Shown here: piece after piece, positions 36,071-44,030 of the stretch
How the letters are laid out: every line of letters starts with the position of its first letter
Numbering within the stretch: position 1 is the stretch's first letter
Assembly (NCBI GenBank): GCA_017397305.1
Contig: JAFQJB010000024.1
Span: 1-58,818, forward strand
Reading direction: 5' to 3'
From: Clostridia bacterium
GTDB taxonomy: Bacteria; Bacillota; Clostridia; Christensenellales; Borkfalkiaceae
DNA: 58,818 bases
Translations under genes and position numbers: made by a program
Notes under the pieces: model-generated
What the model was told of the DNA's origin: nothing
The model's database searches: none
Seen by the model: only the letters and a program-made list of their open reading frames with translations

Positions 36071-37879
36071 ATGTGCCTTTATAATCCTTTGGATAAATAC
36101 TATAAAAGCATCACTGGTGCTATATCAGAAACCGATAAATTGACGATTAGAGTTAAAGGAAACTTTGACTCTATCGTTTTTATTTGCAAAAATGATTTAA
36201 GCGGTTTCGAAGAGTATTATTTAATGGAAAAAGAAGGGGATACTTTCAAAATTTCACTGTCGTTAAAGGCGGGTTTGTACTTTTATTGTTTCGGTTTGGA
36301 TAATGGCAAATTTATCTCTAAAAATCAAGCGTTTTTAGGTGAGATTATGTCAGACAAAAACTACTTCCAATTGACAGTGTTTTCCAAAGATTTCTTTGTT
36401 CCTGAGTGGTTTAGTGGTGGGATAATGTATCAAATTTTCCCCGATAGGTTTTGTAGAAAAAATGAAAACGTAAACTTAAAAAAAGGCGACGTCTTGCATG
36501 AAAATTGGCTTGATACACCCGTGTTTTTGCCAAACAAAAAAGGAAAGGTTCTAAACAACGATTTTTTTGGTGGCGATATTAACGGGATAATAAGCAAACT
36601 CGATTATTTAGTTGGACTTGGCGTTAGCGTCATTTATCTCAATCCTATTTTCGAGGCTCGTTCCAACCACCGATACGATACGGGCGATTATATGAAAATT
36701 GATAGTATGCTCGGTAGTGAAGACGATTTTAGAAACTTGATTTTAGAAGCCGATAAACGCGGTATAAAAATTATTCTTGACGGTGTTTTCAATCACACTG
36801 GTGACGATAGTACTTATTTTAATAAATACGGCAGATATAAAAACGTGGGCGCTTATCAAAGTAAGGATAGTGATTATTATAATTGGTTTAATTTTGATAA
36901 CCACCCCGATTTATACCAATCTTGGTGGGGAATAGACATTTTGCCCTCTACAAATAAGCAAAAAGATTCGCCCTATATAGACTTTATAACGGGAACTGAC
37001 GGAGTGTTGGAGCATTATACAAAGATGGGCATAGGCGGTTGGCGACTTGACGTTGTTGACGAACTTCCTTCTCACTTTGTAAAAAGAATTCGTTCGGCGG
37101 TAAAAGGTGTAAACGATAACGCAATAGTTATCGGTGAAGTTTGGGAAGACGCGTCGAACAAAATCTCTTATGGCGAGAGAAGGGAGTATTTCCAAGGCAA
37201 AGAATTGGATTCGGTTATGAACTACCCCTTAAAAAATGCCATTATAAATTTTGCCAAAAACGGCGACGTTAAAGGGCTTGTTGCGGTAATAAAAGAGCAA
37301 ATTGACCATTACCCAAGTAAAGTTTTGCACTCTCTTATGAACATACTCTCAACCCACGATACCTATAGGCTTATAACTGCTGTTGGTGGTGCTATAGCCG
37401 ATGGGTTAAGTAAAGTTCAAATGTCTAATATACAGATACCAGAAAATAAGTTATCGCAAGCGAAATTCAAGCAAAAAGTCGCTTCTCTATTGCAGTATAC
37501 TTTGATTGGCGTTCCGTGTGTTTATTATGGTGACGAGATTGCTATGCAAGGCTATGCCGACCCACTTAACCGACGTTGCTATCCGTGGGGAGAGGAAGAT
37601 TTTGAAATGCTTTCATGGTATCAACTACTCGGTAGTATGCGCTCTTCCTTTAATGCGATAAAATTTGGCGATTTTGAAGAGATTTATGCCACTGACGGCA
37701 TTTTGATTTTCAAAAGAGTATATCGTGAAGAAGAGGTTTTGATTGCAGTAAACGTCAGTGACGCACCTATTGAAATACAATTTGAAGGAAAACTTAAAGA
37801 TTTTATAAGCGAAAACACCTTTGACGGTGGTGCATCGCTTCCCTCAAATTCCTTTATGGTTTTATATTGTGAAGAATAG
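36071..37879 (+). CDS. GH13 alpha-glucan hydrolase (neopullulanase/maltogenic amylase type)
   Basis: 602 residues, 1 nt after glgP. An N-terminal beta domain (about 5-110) resembles CBM34. The barrel has MYQIFPDRF, GGDINGIISKLDYL, DGVFNHTGDD, the nucleophile Asp327 (GWRLDVVDE), acid Glu356 (VIGEVWED) and Asp430 (LSTHDT). There is no signal peptide, so it acts in the cytosol, probably trimming maltodextrins or limit branches for the phosphorylase. Exact specificity (pullulanase or amylase) is not resolvable by eye. Confidence 0.9.
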   Translation: MCLYNPLDKYYKSITGAISETDKLTIRVKGNFDSIVFICKNDLSGFEEYYLMEKEGDTFKISLSLKAGLYFYCFGLDNGKFISKNQAFLGEIMSDKNYFQLTVFSKDFFVPEWFSGGIMYQIFPDRFCRKNENVNLKKGDVLHENWLDTPVFLPNKKGKVLNNDFFGGDINGIISKLDYLVGLGVSVIYLNPIFEARSNHRYDTGDYMKIDSMLGSEDDFRNLILEADKRGIKIILDGVFNHTGDDSTYFNKYGRYKNVGAYQSKDSDYYNWFNFDNHPDLYQSWWGIDILPSTNKQKDSPYIDFITGTDGVLEHYTKMGIGGWRLDVVDELPSHFVKRIRSAVKGVNDNAIVIGEVWEDASNKISYGERREYFQGKELDSVMNYPLKNAIINFAKNGDVKGLVAVIKEQIDHYPSKVLHSLMNILSTHDTYRLITAVGGAIADGLSKVQMSNIQIPENKLSQAKFKQKVASLLQYTLIGVPCVYYGDEIAMQGYADPLNRRCYPWGEEDFEMLSWYQLLGSMRSSFNAIKFGDFEEIYATDGILIFKRVYREEEVLIAVNVSDAPIEIQFEGKLKDFISENTFDGGASLPSNSFMVLYCEE

Positions 37880-37891
37880 TAAATAAAAAAG

Positions 37892-37916
37892 AAACCTACT
37901 TTAGTAGGTTTTTTTG
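37892..37916 (+). terminator. Terminator of the pgi-glg operon
   Basis: Stem AAACCTACT / AGTAGGTTT followed by a T-run. Confidence 0.85.
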
Positions 37917-37936
37917 TTTATTTGCTACAAATGGTA

Positions 37937-37965
37937 TTGATTTTTTTGCCAAATAAGTATATAAT
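37937..37965 (+). promoter_or_regulatory. Plus-strand promoter pointing into the repeat region and antisense to tRNA-Trp
   Basis: TTGATT (37937-37942), a 17-nt spacer and TATAAT (37960-37965). RNA from it would run through the repeats and the antisense strand of tRNA-Trp towards proC, which has no obvious promoter of its own. Confidence 0.55.
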
Positions 37966-37980
37966 TAAAAGGTAATTAAA

Positions 37981-38055
37981 ATGGGTGAGTGTGTGTTGCG
38001 TATATGCCGTGCTTGTTTTGTTGTTGGTAATCTAGTGAGGTTGCGTGACATATAA
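37981..38055 (+). CDS. Possible 24-residue Cys-rich peptide ORF
   Basis: An ATG 8 nt after AAAAGG, itself downstream of the promoter at 37937-37965, opens a 24-codon frame ending TAA. Cysteines fall at positions 4, 9 and 12; the second half is basic and hydrophobic (VVGNLVRLRDI). Its 3' third is the left edge of the repeat element. Promoter, SD and frame are seen; whether it is translated is unknown. It may be chance. Confidence 0.25.
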   Translation: MGECVLRICRACFVVGNLVRLRDI

Positions 38056-38086
38056 AAAATCCCAACCATAGCAAAACTATGATTGG
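38054..38086 (-). terminator. Terminator hairpin of repeat copy A
   Basis: On the minus strand CCAATCATAG / CTATGGTTGG with a 5-nt loop (one T-G pair), then GATTTTTT. It lies 5 nt after the ...CCTGCCA end of copy A. Confidence 0.75.
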
Positions 38087-38091
38087 TATCG

Positions 38092-38168
38092 TGGCAGGTG
38101 AGACGGTGACGCGGACGTCAGTCCTGCGGAGTTTACGGAGCAGTCAGCAACCGGTTGAGGTTGCGTGA
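38092..38168 (-). repeat. tRNA-Trp-linked repeat, copy A
   Basis: Read on the minus strand, this about 77-nt segment ends in CGTCTCACCTGCCA, close to the tRNA-Trp 3' end CGTCTCCCCTGCCA. Its core (38105-38154, 50 nt) is identical to copy B (38228-38277). Internal pairs include GCAACC/GGTTGC, CTGC/GCAG and GGAC/GTCC. No 5' strand complementary to the CCTGCC tail is present, so it is not a tRNA. Confidence 0.85.
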
Positions 38169-38182
38169 TGGTTTAGTAAAAT

Positions 38183-38214
38183 AAAAAATCTCAACCACTA
38201 ATGTGATTGAGATT
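38183..38214 (-). terminator. Terminator hairpin of repeat copy B
   Basis: Minus-strand AATCTCAATCAC / GTGGTTGAGATT, loop ATTA, T-run. It directly abuts the CCA-like end of copy B. The stem sequence differs from the other two hairpins, but the structure is kept. Confidence 0.8.
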
Positions 38215-38291
38215 TGGCAGGGAAGATGGTGACGCGGACGTCAGTCCTGCGGAGTTTACGGAGCAGTCAGCAACCGGGTGAGGTTGCGTGA
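38215..38291 (-). repeat. tRNA-Trp-linked repeat, copy B
   Basis: Same element as copy A at a 123-nt period, ending on the minus strand in ATCTTCCCTGCCA. The flanking minus-strand start GTCACGCAACCTCAC also occurs at 38035-38049, marking the edge of a third, truncated copy. Confidence 0.85.
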
Positions 38292-38296
38292 CATAT

Positions 38297-38333
38297 AAAA
38301 AATTCCCAGTTGAAAGAAAATCAACTAGGAATT
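38297..38333 (-). terminator. Terminator of tRNA-Trp
   Basis: Minus-strand AATTCCTAGTTGA / TCAACTGGGAATT with a 7-nt loop and T-run, directly after the tRNA CCA. Confidence 0.82.
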
Positions 38334-38409
38334 TGGCAGGGGAGACGCGACTCGAACACGCAACCGGCGGTTTTGGAGACCGCTGCTCTACCAATTGAGC
38401 CACTCCCCT
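38334..38409 (-). tRNA. tRNA-Trp (anticodon CCA)
   Basis: Acceptor stem AGGGGAG / CTCCCCT, discriminator G, encoded CCA (38336-38334). Anticodon stem GCGGT/ACCGC encloses loop CTCCAAA, anticodon CCA. T-loop TTCGAGT. Intact, with its own promoter. Confidence 0.97.
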
Positions 38410-38421
38410 AAAAGCATAACG

Positions 38422-38450
38422 ATTATATAATAAATTTTAAGTTTAGTCAA
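38422..38450 (-). promoter_or_regulatory. Promoter of tRNA-Trp
   Basis: Minus-strand TTGACT (38450-38445), a 17-nt spacer and TATAAT (38427-38422). Confidence 0.85.
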
Positions 38451-38466
38451 TCAAAATGAGGTCAAA

Positions 38467-39273
38467 ATGGAAAAGAAATTTAAATTAGGTGTGATTGGTG
38501 CTGGTTTTATGTCAACCGCAATTGTAAAGGGGGCAATTTTGTCTTCGGCAATCGGTGCGGAAGAGATTATTGTTAGCGATTTAAGTGAAAGTGCACTTGA
38601 AAATATGGCGAAAAACGGTGTTTCGGTGACGACTAATAGTAAAATGCTTTGCGATTGTGCCGAATACGTGTTATTTGCCGTTAAACCGCAAAATCTCGAT
38701 TCAGTATTAGAGGTTATAAAAGATTGCAATTGTAAAAAGTTTATTTCCATTATGGCTGGTGTGAAAAAGCAAAAGATTAAAAATGCACTCGGTGACGTTT
38801 TGGTTGCAAGATGCATGCCGAACACACCTTGCTCTGTTGGGCTTGGTGCGGTAGGACTTGATGCAAGCGATTATACCGAACAAACGGAAGTCGATTTTAT
38901 CGCGTCGCTTTTATCTTCTTTTGCCGAAGTGGTTTTGGTTGACGAAGACAAGCTTAATGCCGTTACTGGTGTTAGTGGAAGTTCGCCCGCATACTTTTAT
39001 TTGTTCTTGAAAGGAATTATTGAGGCGGGTGTAGAAAACGGCCTTACGTATGAGCAAGCAAAATTACTTGCTACAAGCACTATGATTGGTGCGGGGGAAA
39101 TGGTTTTCCAAAACAAAAACAAGTCGCTTGACGAACTTATCGATTCGGTATGTAGTAAAGGTGGCACTACGATTGAGGCTATTAAAGTTTATAAAGAAAG
39201 TGGACTTACTGAAATTACTAAAAACGCAGTTGACGCCTGCATAAAACGTTCTAAAGAGTTGGAGAATTTGTAA
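38467..39273 (+). CDS. proC: Pyrroline-5-carboxylate reductase
   Basis: 268 residues; last step of proline synthesis, NAD(P)H-dependent. The Rossmann start LGVIGAGFMSTAIV, FAVKPQN, RCMPNTPCSVG and the C-terminal VSGSSPAYFYLFL and CSKGGTTIEA motifs are all present. An SD (GAGG) precedes the ATG. No proB/proA is nearby. Confidence 0.95.
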   Translation: MEKKFKLGVIGAGFMSTAIVKGAILSSAIGAEEIIVSDLSESALENMAKNGVSVTTNSKMLCDCAEYVLFAVKPQNLDSVLEVIKDCNCKKFISIMAGVKKQKIKNALGDVLVARCMPNTPCSVGLGAVGLDASDYTEQTEVDFIASLLSSFAEVVLVDEDKLNAVTGVSGSSPAYFYLFLKGIIEAGVENGLTYEQAKLLATSTMIGAGEMVFQNKNKSLDELIDSVCSKGGTTIEAIKVYKESGLTEITKNAVDACIKRSKELENL

Positions 39274-39710
39274 TGAAAACTGTCGACCTTTATACTGACG
39301 GTGCATGTAGTGGCAACCCCGGTGTTGGTGGGTACTGTGCAATTTTAATATATAACGGTGTGGAAAAGGTTATAAGTGGTAGAGAGGAGATGACTACCAA
39401 CAATCGCATGGAACTTCTTGCCGTAATAAAAGGGCTTGAGGCCTTAAAGGAAAAGTGTAACGTAAACGTTTACAGCGATTCCCAATACGTCGTGGATGCG
39501 TTCAATCAAAACTGGATAAGCTCGTGGGGGGCTAACGGCTGGAAAACCGCGGGCAAAAAGGACGTTAAAAACCCTGACCTTTGGCAAAAACTTTTGGAAC
39601 TTACGTTGATTCATTCGGTTACCTTTATCAAGGTTAAGGGGCACGCTGACAACGAATACAACAATCGTTGCGATAAAATTGCAGTAGAAGAATATAAGAA
39701 AACAATTTAA
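39273..39710 (+). CDS. rnhA: Ribonuclease HI
   Basis: 145 residues; degrades RNA in RNA-DNA hybrids. Catalytic residues Asp9 (YTDGACSGNPG), Glu47 (NNRMEL), Asp69 (YSDSQYV) and Asp134, plus His124 of the flexible loop (KGHADNEYNNRCD), are intact. It overlaps proC by 1 nt (TAATG). Confidence 0.95.
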   Translation: MKTVDLYTDGACSGNPGVGGYCAILIYNGVEKVISGREEMTTNNRMELLAVIKGLEALKEKCNVNVYSDSQYVVDAFNQNWISSWGANGWKTAGKKDVKNPDLWQKLLELTLIHSVTFIKVKGHADNEYNNRCDKIAVEEYKKTI

Positions 39711-39749
39711 TCTAGGATAAAAATTATCACTTCATTATATAAATAATAT

Positions 39750-40646
39750 ATGGTAAAAAGTAAAATTATTTATATAAAGTCAATTCTTCTAACCATTGTG
39801 TTAGGAATGATTGGGGCGACGGGGGTTGTCTTTTCCGTTTTGTATTTTCAAACGTTCAAAAGTGGTTTTTTGTTTGATAACAACAGCCTTTTTACGTCCG
39901 TTTCAATATCAGTTATAAGCCTTTTGACTGTTCTATCAATCGTTTATTTTAGAAGGTCTCACGCACTTTTATTTAGGCTTTTTATCGTGTTTACGCTAGC
40001 AATAACCTTGCTAACCTTGTCGCTATATCTATTCAAAAGCACAGGGCTTTTAGATACCTTTAGCAGTATTGAAGGGATACGTGATTACGTTGAAGGCGTC
40101 GGTAAATGGGCATCGCTATTATTTGTGTTTATCCAAATTTTGCAAGTGGTGATTTTGCCTATTCCGTCCTTTATTTTGATAGGGGCAGGAGTGTTGCTAT
40201 TCGGCACCATTAAAGGCGCAATTTTAAGTTCTCTTGGCGTTGTATTAGGGTCATTAACGTCCTTTTATATCGGTAGAATTTTTGGATATAAACTTGCAAA
40301 ATGGCTTTTTGGTGAACATAAGGTGTCTAAATGGATACGTGTGTTAGAGGGTAAGGGTAAAATATTATTTGCATTGATGTTTATTTTTCCGTTGTTTCCA
40401 GACGACCTACTATGCGTTGTTGCGGGAATAACGTCTATGAAAGCCTCACACTTTCTAACGTTAACTCTATTGACTAGACCTTTTTCAGTATTTATATCCT
40501 CGCTATCGATTGGAAATAGTTTAATTCCTTACAATACTTGGTGGGGAATAGTGCTGTGGATATTGGTATTTGTAGCAATATTTTTTATAACGACAAAGAT
40601 TTATAAATTCTTAATTTCAAAAAGTGAAAACAAAGTAAAACAATAA
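39750..40646 (+). CDS. VTT (DedA/TVP38) family membrane protein
   Basis: 298 residues. Three extra N-terminal hydrophobic segments (about 10-32, 48-65, 72-92) precede a VTT core (about 115-290). The core has IPSFILIGAGVLLFG, SSLGVVLGSLTSFYIGRIFGYK and FPLFPDDLLCVVAGI, the Gly- and Pro-rich re-entrant motifs of the family. Members flip phospholipids or undecaprenyl phosphate; this one's substrate is unknown. The ATG has no Shine-Dalgarno; a TATAAA ends 6 nt before it, so the mRNA may be leaderless. Confidence 0.83.
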   Translation: MVKSKIIYIKSILLTIVLGMIGATGVVFSVLYFQTFKSGFLFDNNSLFTSVSISVISLLTVLSIVYFRRSHALLFRLFIVFTLAITLLTLSLYLFKSTGLLDTFSSIEGIRDYVEGVGKWASLLFVFIQILQVVILPIPSFILIGAGVLLFGTIKGAILSSLGVVLGSLTSFYIGRIFGYKLAKWLFGEHKVSKWIRVLEGKGKILFALMFIFPLFPDDLLCVVAGITSMKASHFLTLTLLTRPFSVFISSLSIGNSLIPYNTWWGIVLWILVFVAIFFITTKIYKFLISKSENKVKQ

Positions 40647-40687
40647 TGATTTCACGTGCTATTATGCGTGACATAAAGATAAAAACT

Positions 40688-41434
40688 ATGAAAATTCTAC
40701 TAAGTAACGACGATGGCGTAAAGTGTGATGGAATAGTAAAGCTTGCCGAAAGACTTTCAAAAAAACATGAAGTTTTGGTGGTCGCGCCCGACGGCAATAG
40801 GTCGGCAAGTTCGCACTCTTTAACCATCTCTAAATGCATAAAACTTCAAAAAATTGATGCAAAAGGGTATCAATGCTATGCAATATCTGGCACTCCCGCC
40901 GATTGCGTTAAGTTTGCAAAACTTGTATTTACCGATTTTGATGCGGATATTGTGATTGCTGGTATCAATAAGGGGCACAATATTGGCTCTGATATTTTAT
41001 ACTCTGGCACCGTTTCTATTGCTTGCGAAGCATCGTTTTTTGGTAATATTGCCTTCTCTTTTTCAGCATTTTCGCTAGACGAGACCGATTTTACCTATTA
41101 TGCTGAACAAGCGGAAAAAATTATCGAACAATTATTACCCTTGTCTAGTGCTGGCGACGTGTGGAACGTTAACTTTCCCGATAAATCTAAGGGTGAAATT
41201 AAGGGGTATAAGGTTACAAAACTTGGTAAACACATATATTCTGATAGGTATATGCCCGTGGGTGATAATCAATTTATGCTCGTTGGCGAACTTATTGACC
41301 ACGACGAAAACGATTTCGATTGTGACGTCGAATGGATAAAAAAGGGGTACGTTACTATAACACCTATCCTTCTAAACAAAACTAATCACGAAAAAATTAA
41401 AGAAGTAAAAGATTTATGCGAAAAATTGTTGTAA
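40688..41434 (+). CDS. surE: 5'/3'-nucleotidase SurE
   Basis: 248 residues from the conserved start MKILLSNDDGV, which carries the metal Asp pair. Other marks are VVAPDGNRSASSHSLT, YAISGTPADCVK and NKGHNIGSDILYSGTV. The frame is open back to 40646 (TAATG overlap with the preceding gene) and the conserved start lacks a clear SD, so a 14-residue longer form by coupling is possible. Confidence 0.92.
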   Translation: MKILLSNDDGVKCDGIVKLAERLSKKHEVLVVAPDGNRSASSHSLTISKCIKLQKIDAKGYQCYAISGTPADCVKFAKLVFTDFDADIVIAGINKGHNIGSDILYSGTVSIACEASFFGNIAFSFSAFSLDETDFTYYAEQAEKIIEQLLPLSSAGDVWNVNFPDKSKGEIKGYKVTKLGKHIYSDRYMPVGDNQFMLVGELIDHDENDFDCDVEWIKKGYVTITPILLNKTNHEKIKEVKDLCEKLL

Positions 41435-42636
41435 TTGGTGGTGGACCTGCGGGGCTAATTTCCGCATATTCGGCATCAAAAAACCAAAACCAAGTAATTT
41501 TGCTTGAAAAAAACGAAAAATTGGGCAAAAAAATATACATTACGGGAAAAGGTCGGTGCAATTTAACTAACGACGTTCTGCCAAACGAATTTTTCCCAAA
41601 CGTTGTGTCAAACCCCAAATTTATATATAGCGCAATAAACGTTTTTTCGCCCAAAGACGTGTTTGATTTTTTTGAAGAAAATGGACTTCAACTAAAAGTA
41701 GAACGCGGGAATAGGGTGTTTCCGTTAAGCGATAAAGCAAGTGACGTTACCAAAACTCTCGAAAAAGCACTTTTTAAGGCAAACGTTGACGTTAGATTGA
41801 ACACAGAAGTTAAAAAAATTTTGGTTGAAAACGGACAAGTTAAAGGTGTTGAGACCAACTTTGGTGAGATTTTATGCGACAGCGTTATAGTTTGCACGGG
41901 CGGAATTTCATATCCGTTAACTGGAAGCACGGGTGACGGTTATAAATTTGCAAAATCGGTGGGGCATAACGTTGTTGAACTTAAGCCGTCCTTGGTGGGA
42001 ATTGAACTTTGTGGTAACGAATTTATAGAAGTGCAAGGCTTATCGCTAAAAAACGTTACTTTTACTATAAAAGCATCGGAAAAAGTGTTGTTTTCTCAGT
42101 TTGGGGAAATGCTATTTACACACTTTGGTGTATCTGGACCTATTGTTTTGTCGGCATCGGCACTTATCAATAGAAAAGTGATGAATAACTTAACTTGTTT
42201 TATTGACCTCAAACCCGCACTTACCAATGAAGTGCTTGACGCAAGGCTTTTAAGGGAGTTTAAGGATAACAACCTTAAAACCATTGCAAACGTTATGCGT
42301 TCATTACTTCCCAAAAACCTGATTGCAGTGGTGCTAAAGCAGGCTAGTATAAAGCAGTCTAAAAATTGTAGCGAAATAACCGCACAAGAACGCGAAAAAT
42401 TAGTATTTACACTTAAAAATCTTAAATTCTTACCCAAAAAGTTAAGACCTATTGACGAAGCGATAGTTACCGCTGGTGGCGTTGACGTTAAGGAGATTAA
42501 CCCCAAAACTATGGAAAGTAAAAAGGTTAAGGGACTTTATTTTGCGGGCGAAGTGCTAGATATCGATGCATTTACGGGCGGATTTAACATGCAACTTGCC
42601 TTTTCTACTGGTTTTGTCGCGGGAAATAACGCATAA
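41416..42636 (+). CDS. HI0933/BaiN-family FAD flavoprotein
   Basis: 406 residues. The N-terminal dinucleotide fold VVIGGGPAGLISAY is followed by the family hallmark GKKIYITGKGRCNLTN. VCTGGISYPLTGSTGDGY and the C-terminal YFAGEVLDIDAFTGGFNMQLAFSTG are also typical. Family members are oxidoreductases of uncertain substrate; bile-acid reductase BaiN is one, but that function cannot be assumed. It overlaps surE by 19 nt. Confidence 0.9.
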   Translation: MRKIVVIGGGPAGLISAYSASKNQNQVILLEKNEKLGKKIYITGKGRCNLTNDVLPNEFFPNVVSNPKFIYSAINVFSPKDVFDFFEENGLQLKVERGNRVFPLSDKASDVTKTLEKALFKANVDVRLNTEVKKILVENGQVKGVETNFGEILCDSVIVCTGGISYPLTGSTGDGYKFAKSVGHNVVELKPSLVGIELCGNEFIEVQGLSLKNVTFTIKASEKVLFSQFGEMLFTHFGVSGPIVLSASALINRKVMNNLTCFIDLKPALTNEVLDARLLREFKDNNLKTIANVMRSLLPKNLIAVVLKQASIKQSKNCSEITAQEREKLVFTLKNLKFLPKKLRPIDEAIVTAGGVDVKEINPKTMESKKVKGLYFAGEVLDIDAFTGGFNMQLAFSTGFVAGNNA

Positions 42637-42719
42637 AACGCAAATTGCATTGAAAATAGGTAGAAATAAACAAAAAAATTTGTTATAATTGATATAAATT
42701 AAACGTGGGGATAATAATT

Positions 42720-43385
42720 ATGGAAAAAATCATTAGAATTGCTCTTGACGGACCCTCTGGGAGTGGTAAAAGCACTATAGCAAAAAAACTTTCTTCTAAA
42801 CTTAATATTCTTTATTTAGATACTGGCGCTATGTATAGGGCGACTGCGTTAAAGGCGATTGCTCTTGGCATTGATACTTTAGACGTTGAAGGTGTTAAAA
42901 CCTTTATTGACGATATTGACTTGCAAATTAAATACGTTGATGGAAGCCAACGCACTTTCCTTGATGGAGAGGACGTTTCGGAAAAGATTCGTGAACCGCA
43001 CGTTTCTATGGCGGCGTCTAACATATCAAGCTTAAAACCCGTAAGGCTCAAAATGGTTGATATGCAAAGAAAAATTGCGGGCGAAATGTCTTGCGTTTTA
43101 GACGGAAGGGATATCGGCTCTTACGTTTTGCCTAACGCAGATTTTAAGTTCTACATCACCGCAAGCACTGAAGTTAGAGCGGATAGAAGATATAAAGAAC
43201 TTGTGCTCAAAGGTCATAAGGTTGATTTTGAAAAACTTAAAGAAGAAATAGAGCAAAGAGATTATAACGATAAAACGCGTGACTTTGCGCCTTTAACAAA
43301 GGCAGTTGATGCAATCGAAATCGATACGTCGTTTATGAGTGTTGACCAAGTTGTTTCCAAAGTTTTGTCATACATCGAAAGGTAA
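42720..43385 (+). CDS. cmk: Cytidylate kinase
   Basis: Start at the ATG at 42720 behind GTGGGGAT; 221 residues. The P-loop is LDGPSGSGKSTIAK; YLDTGAMYRA, DGRDIGSYVLPNADFKF and the lid RRYKEL complete the CMP kinase signature. A TATAAT at 42684-42689 may be the -10 of its promoter, with a weak -35. The cmk-plsC-ispH-rpsA order is common in Clostridia. Confidence 0.95.
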   Translation: MEKIIRIALDGPSGSGKSTIAKKLSSKLNILYLDTGAMYRATALKAIALGIDTLDVEGVKTFIDDIDLQIKYVDGSQRTFLDGEDVSEKIREPHVSMAASNISSLKPVRLKMVDMQRKIAGEMSCVLDGRDIGSYVLPNADFKFYITASTEVRADRRYKELVLKGHKVDFEKLKEEIEQRDYNDKTRDFAPLTKAVDAIEIDTSFMSVDQVVSKVLSYIER

Positions 43386-43388
43386 ATT

Positions 43389-44030
43389 ATGAACTGTTTA
43401 TATCGCATACCGCTATTTGTATTCAATAGATTATGTCCTTCAAAAATCCACGGGAAAGAGAACATTCCCGAAGGGAAGGCTGTAATCGTATGTAACCACA
43501 TTCACGCAATGGATTGCGGTTACATTGCGAAAATTTATAATAAAGACATATATTTTCTTGCAAAAAAAGAGTTGTTTAAGAAAAAATTCGTTACAAAACT
43601 CTTAAAATCTCTCGGCGGACTTCCTATCGATAGGGATAACCCCGACATGAAGAGTTTGATGACGGCGATAAAAGTTCTTAAAGATGGGCATAAACTTGTT
43701 ATCTTCCCTGAGGGAACTCGTAACAAAACCGGCACGACCGAACTTCAACCGATTAAGGGCGGGGCTATGGTGTTTGCAGTAAAGGCAAAAAGCCCCATTG
43801 TTCCTATTATGATTGATAGAAAATTACGTATGTTTAGAAGGTCGCACGTAATAGTTGGTAAACCCTTTGAACTTACAGAATTTTACGATAGAAAACTTGG
43901 CGACGAAGATATGGAAGCAATGAACAATATCGTCGCCGATAAAATGAGAGAACAACAAGCAATCTTAAAAGAAATGCTTGCGCAAAAAAAGAAGAAAAAA
44001 GGCAAGAAGAATGAAGATATTAAAGGGTAA
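43389..44030 (+). CDS. plsC: 1-acyl-sn-glycerol-3-phosphate acyltransferase
   Basis: 213 residues. The catalytic HxxxxD is His37-Asp42 (CNHIHAMDCG); FPEGTRNKTG and PIVPIMI are the other acyltransferase motifs. It makes phosphatidic acid from the product of PlsY. A Lys-rich tail (QKKKKKGKK) ends inside the start of ispH-rpsA (20-nt overlap). Confidence 0.93.
   Translation: MNCLYRIPLFVFNRLCPSKIHGKENIPEGKAVIVCNHIHAMDCGYIAKIYNKDIYFLAKKELFKKKFVTKLLKSLGGLPIDRDNPDMKSLMTAIKVLKDGHKLVIFPEGTRNKTGTTELQPIKGGAMVFAVKAKSPIVPIMIDRKLRMFRRSHVIVGKPFELTEFYDRKLGDEDMEAMNNIVADKMREQQAILKEMLAQKKKKKGKKNEDIKG

Noticed and set aside
38092..38291. Additional functional tRNA genes in the repeat modules
   Set aside because: The modules end like a tRNA (CCTGCCA) but have no complementary 5' acceptor strand, D-arm or anticodon arm.
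38035..38333. CRISPR array at the tRNA-Trp repeats
   Set aside because: Only two full repeat copies, about 77 nt each at a 123-nt period, with terminator hairpins between them. There are no 25-40 nt repeats with unique spacers and no cas genes.
38191..38403. A minus-strand protein frame across tRNA-Trp and repeat copy B
   Set aside because: It reads through the intact tRNA and a terminator, so it is not a credible coding region.
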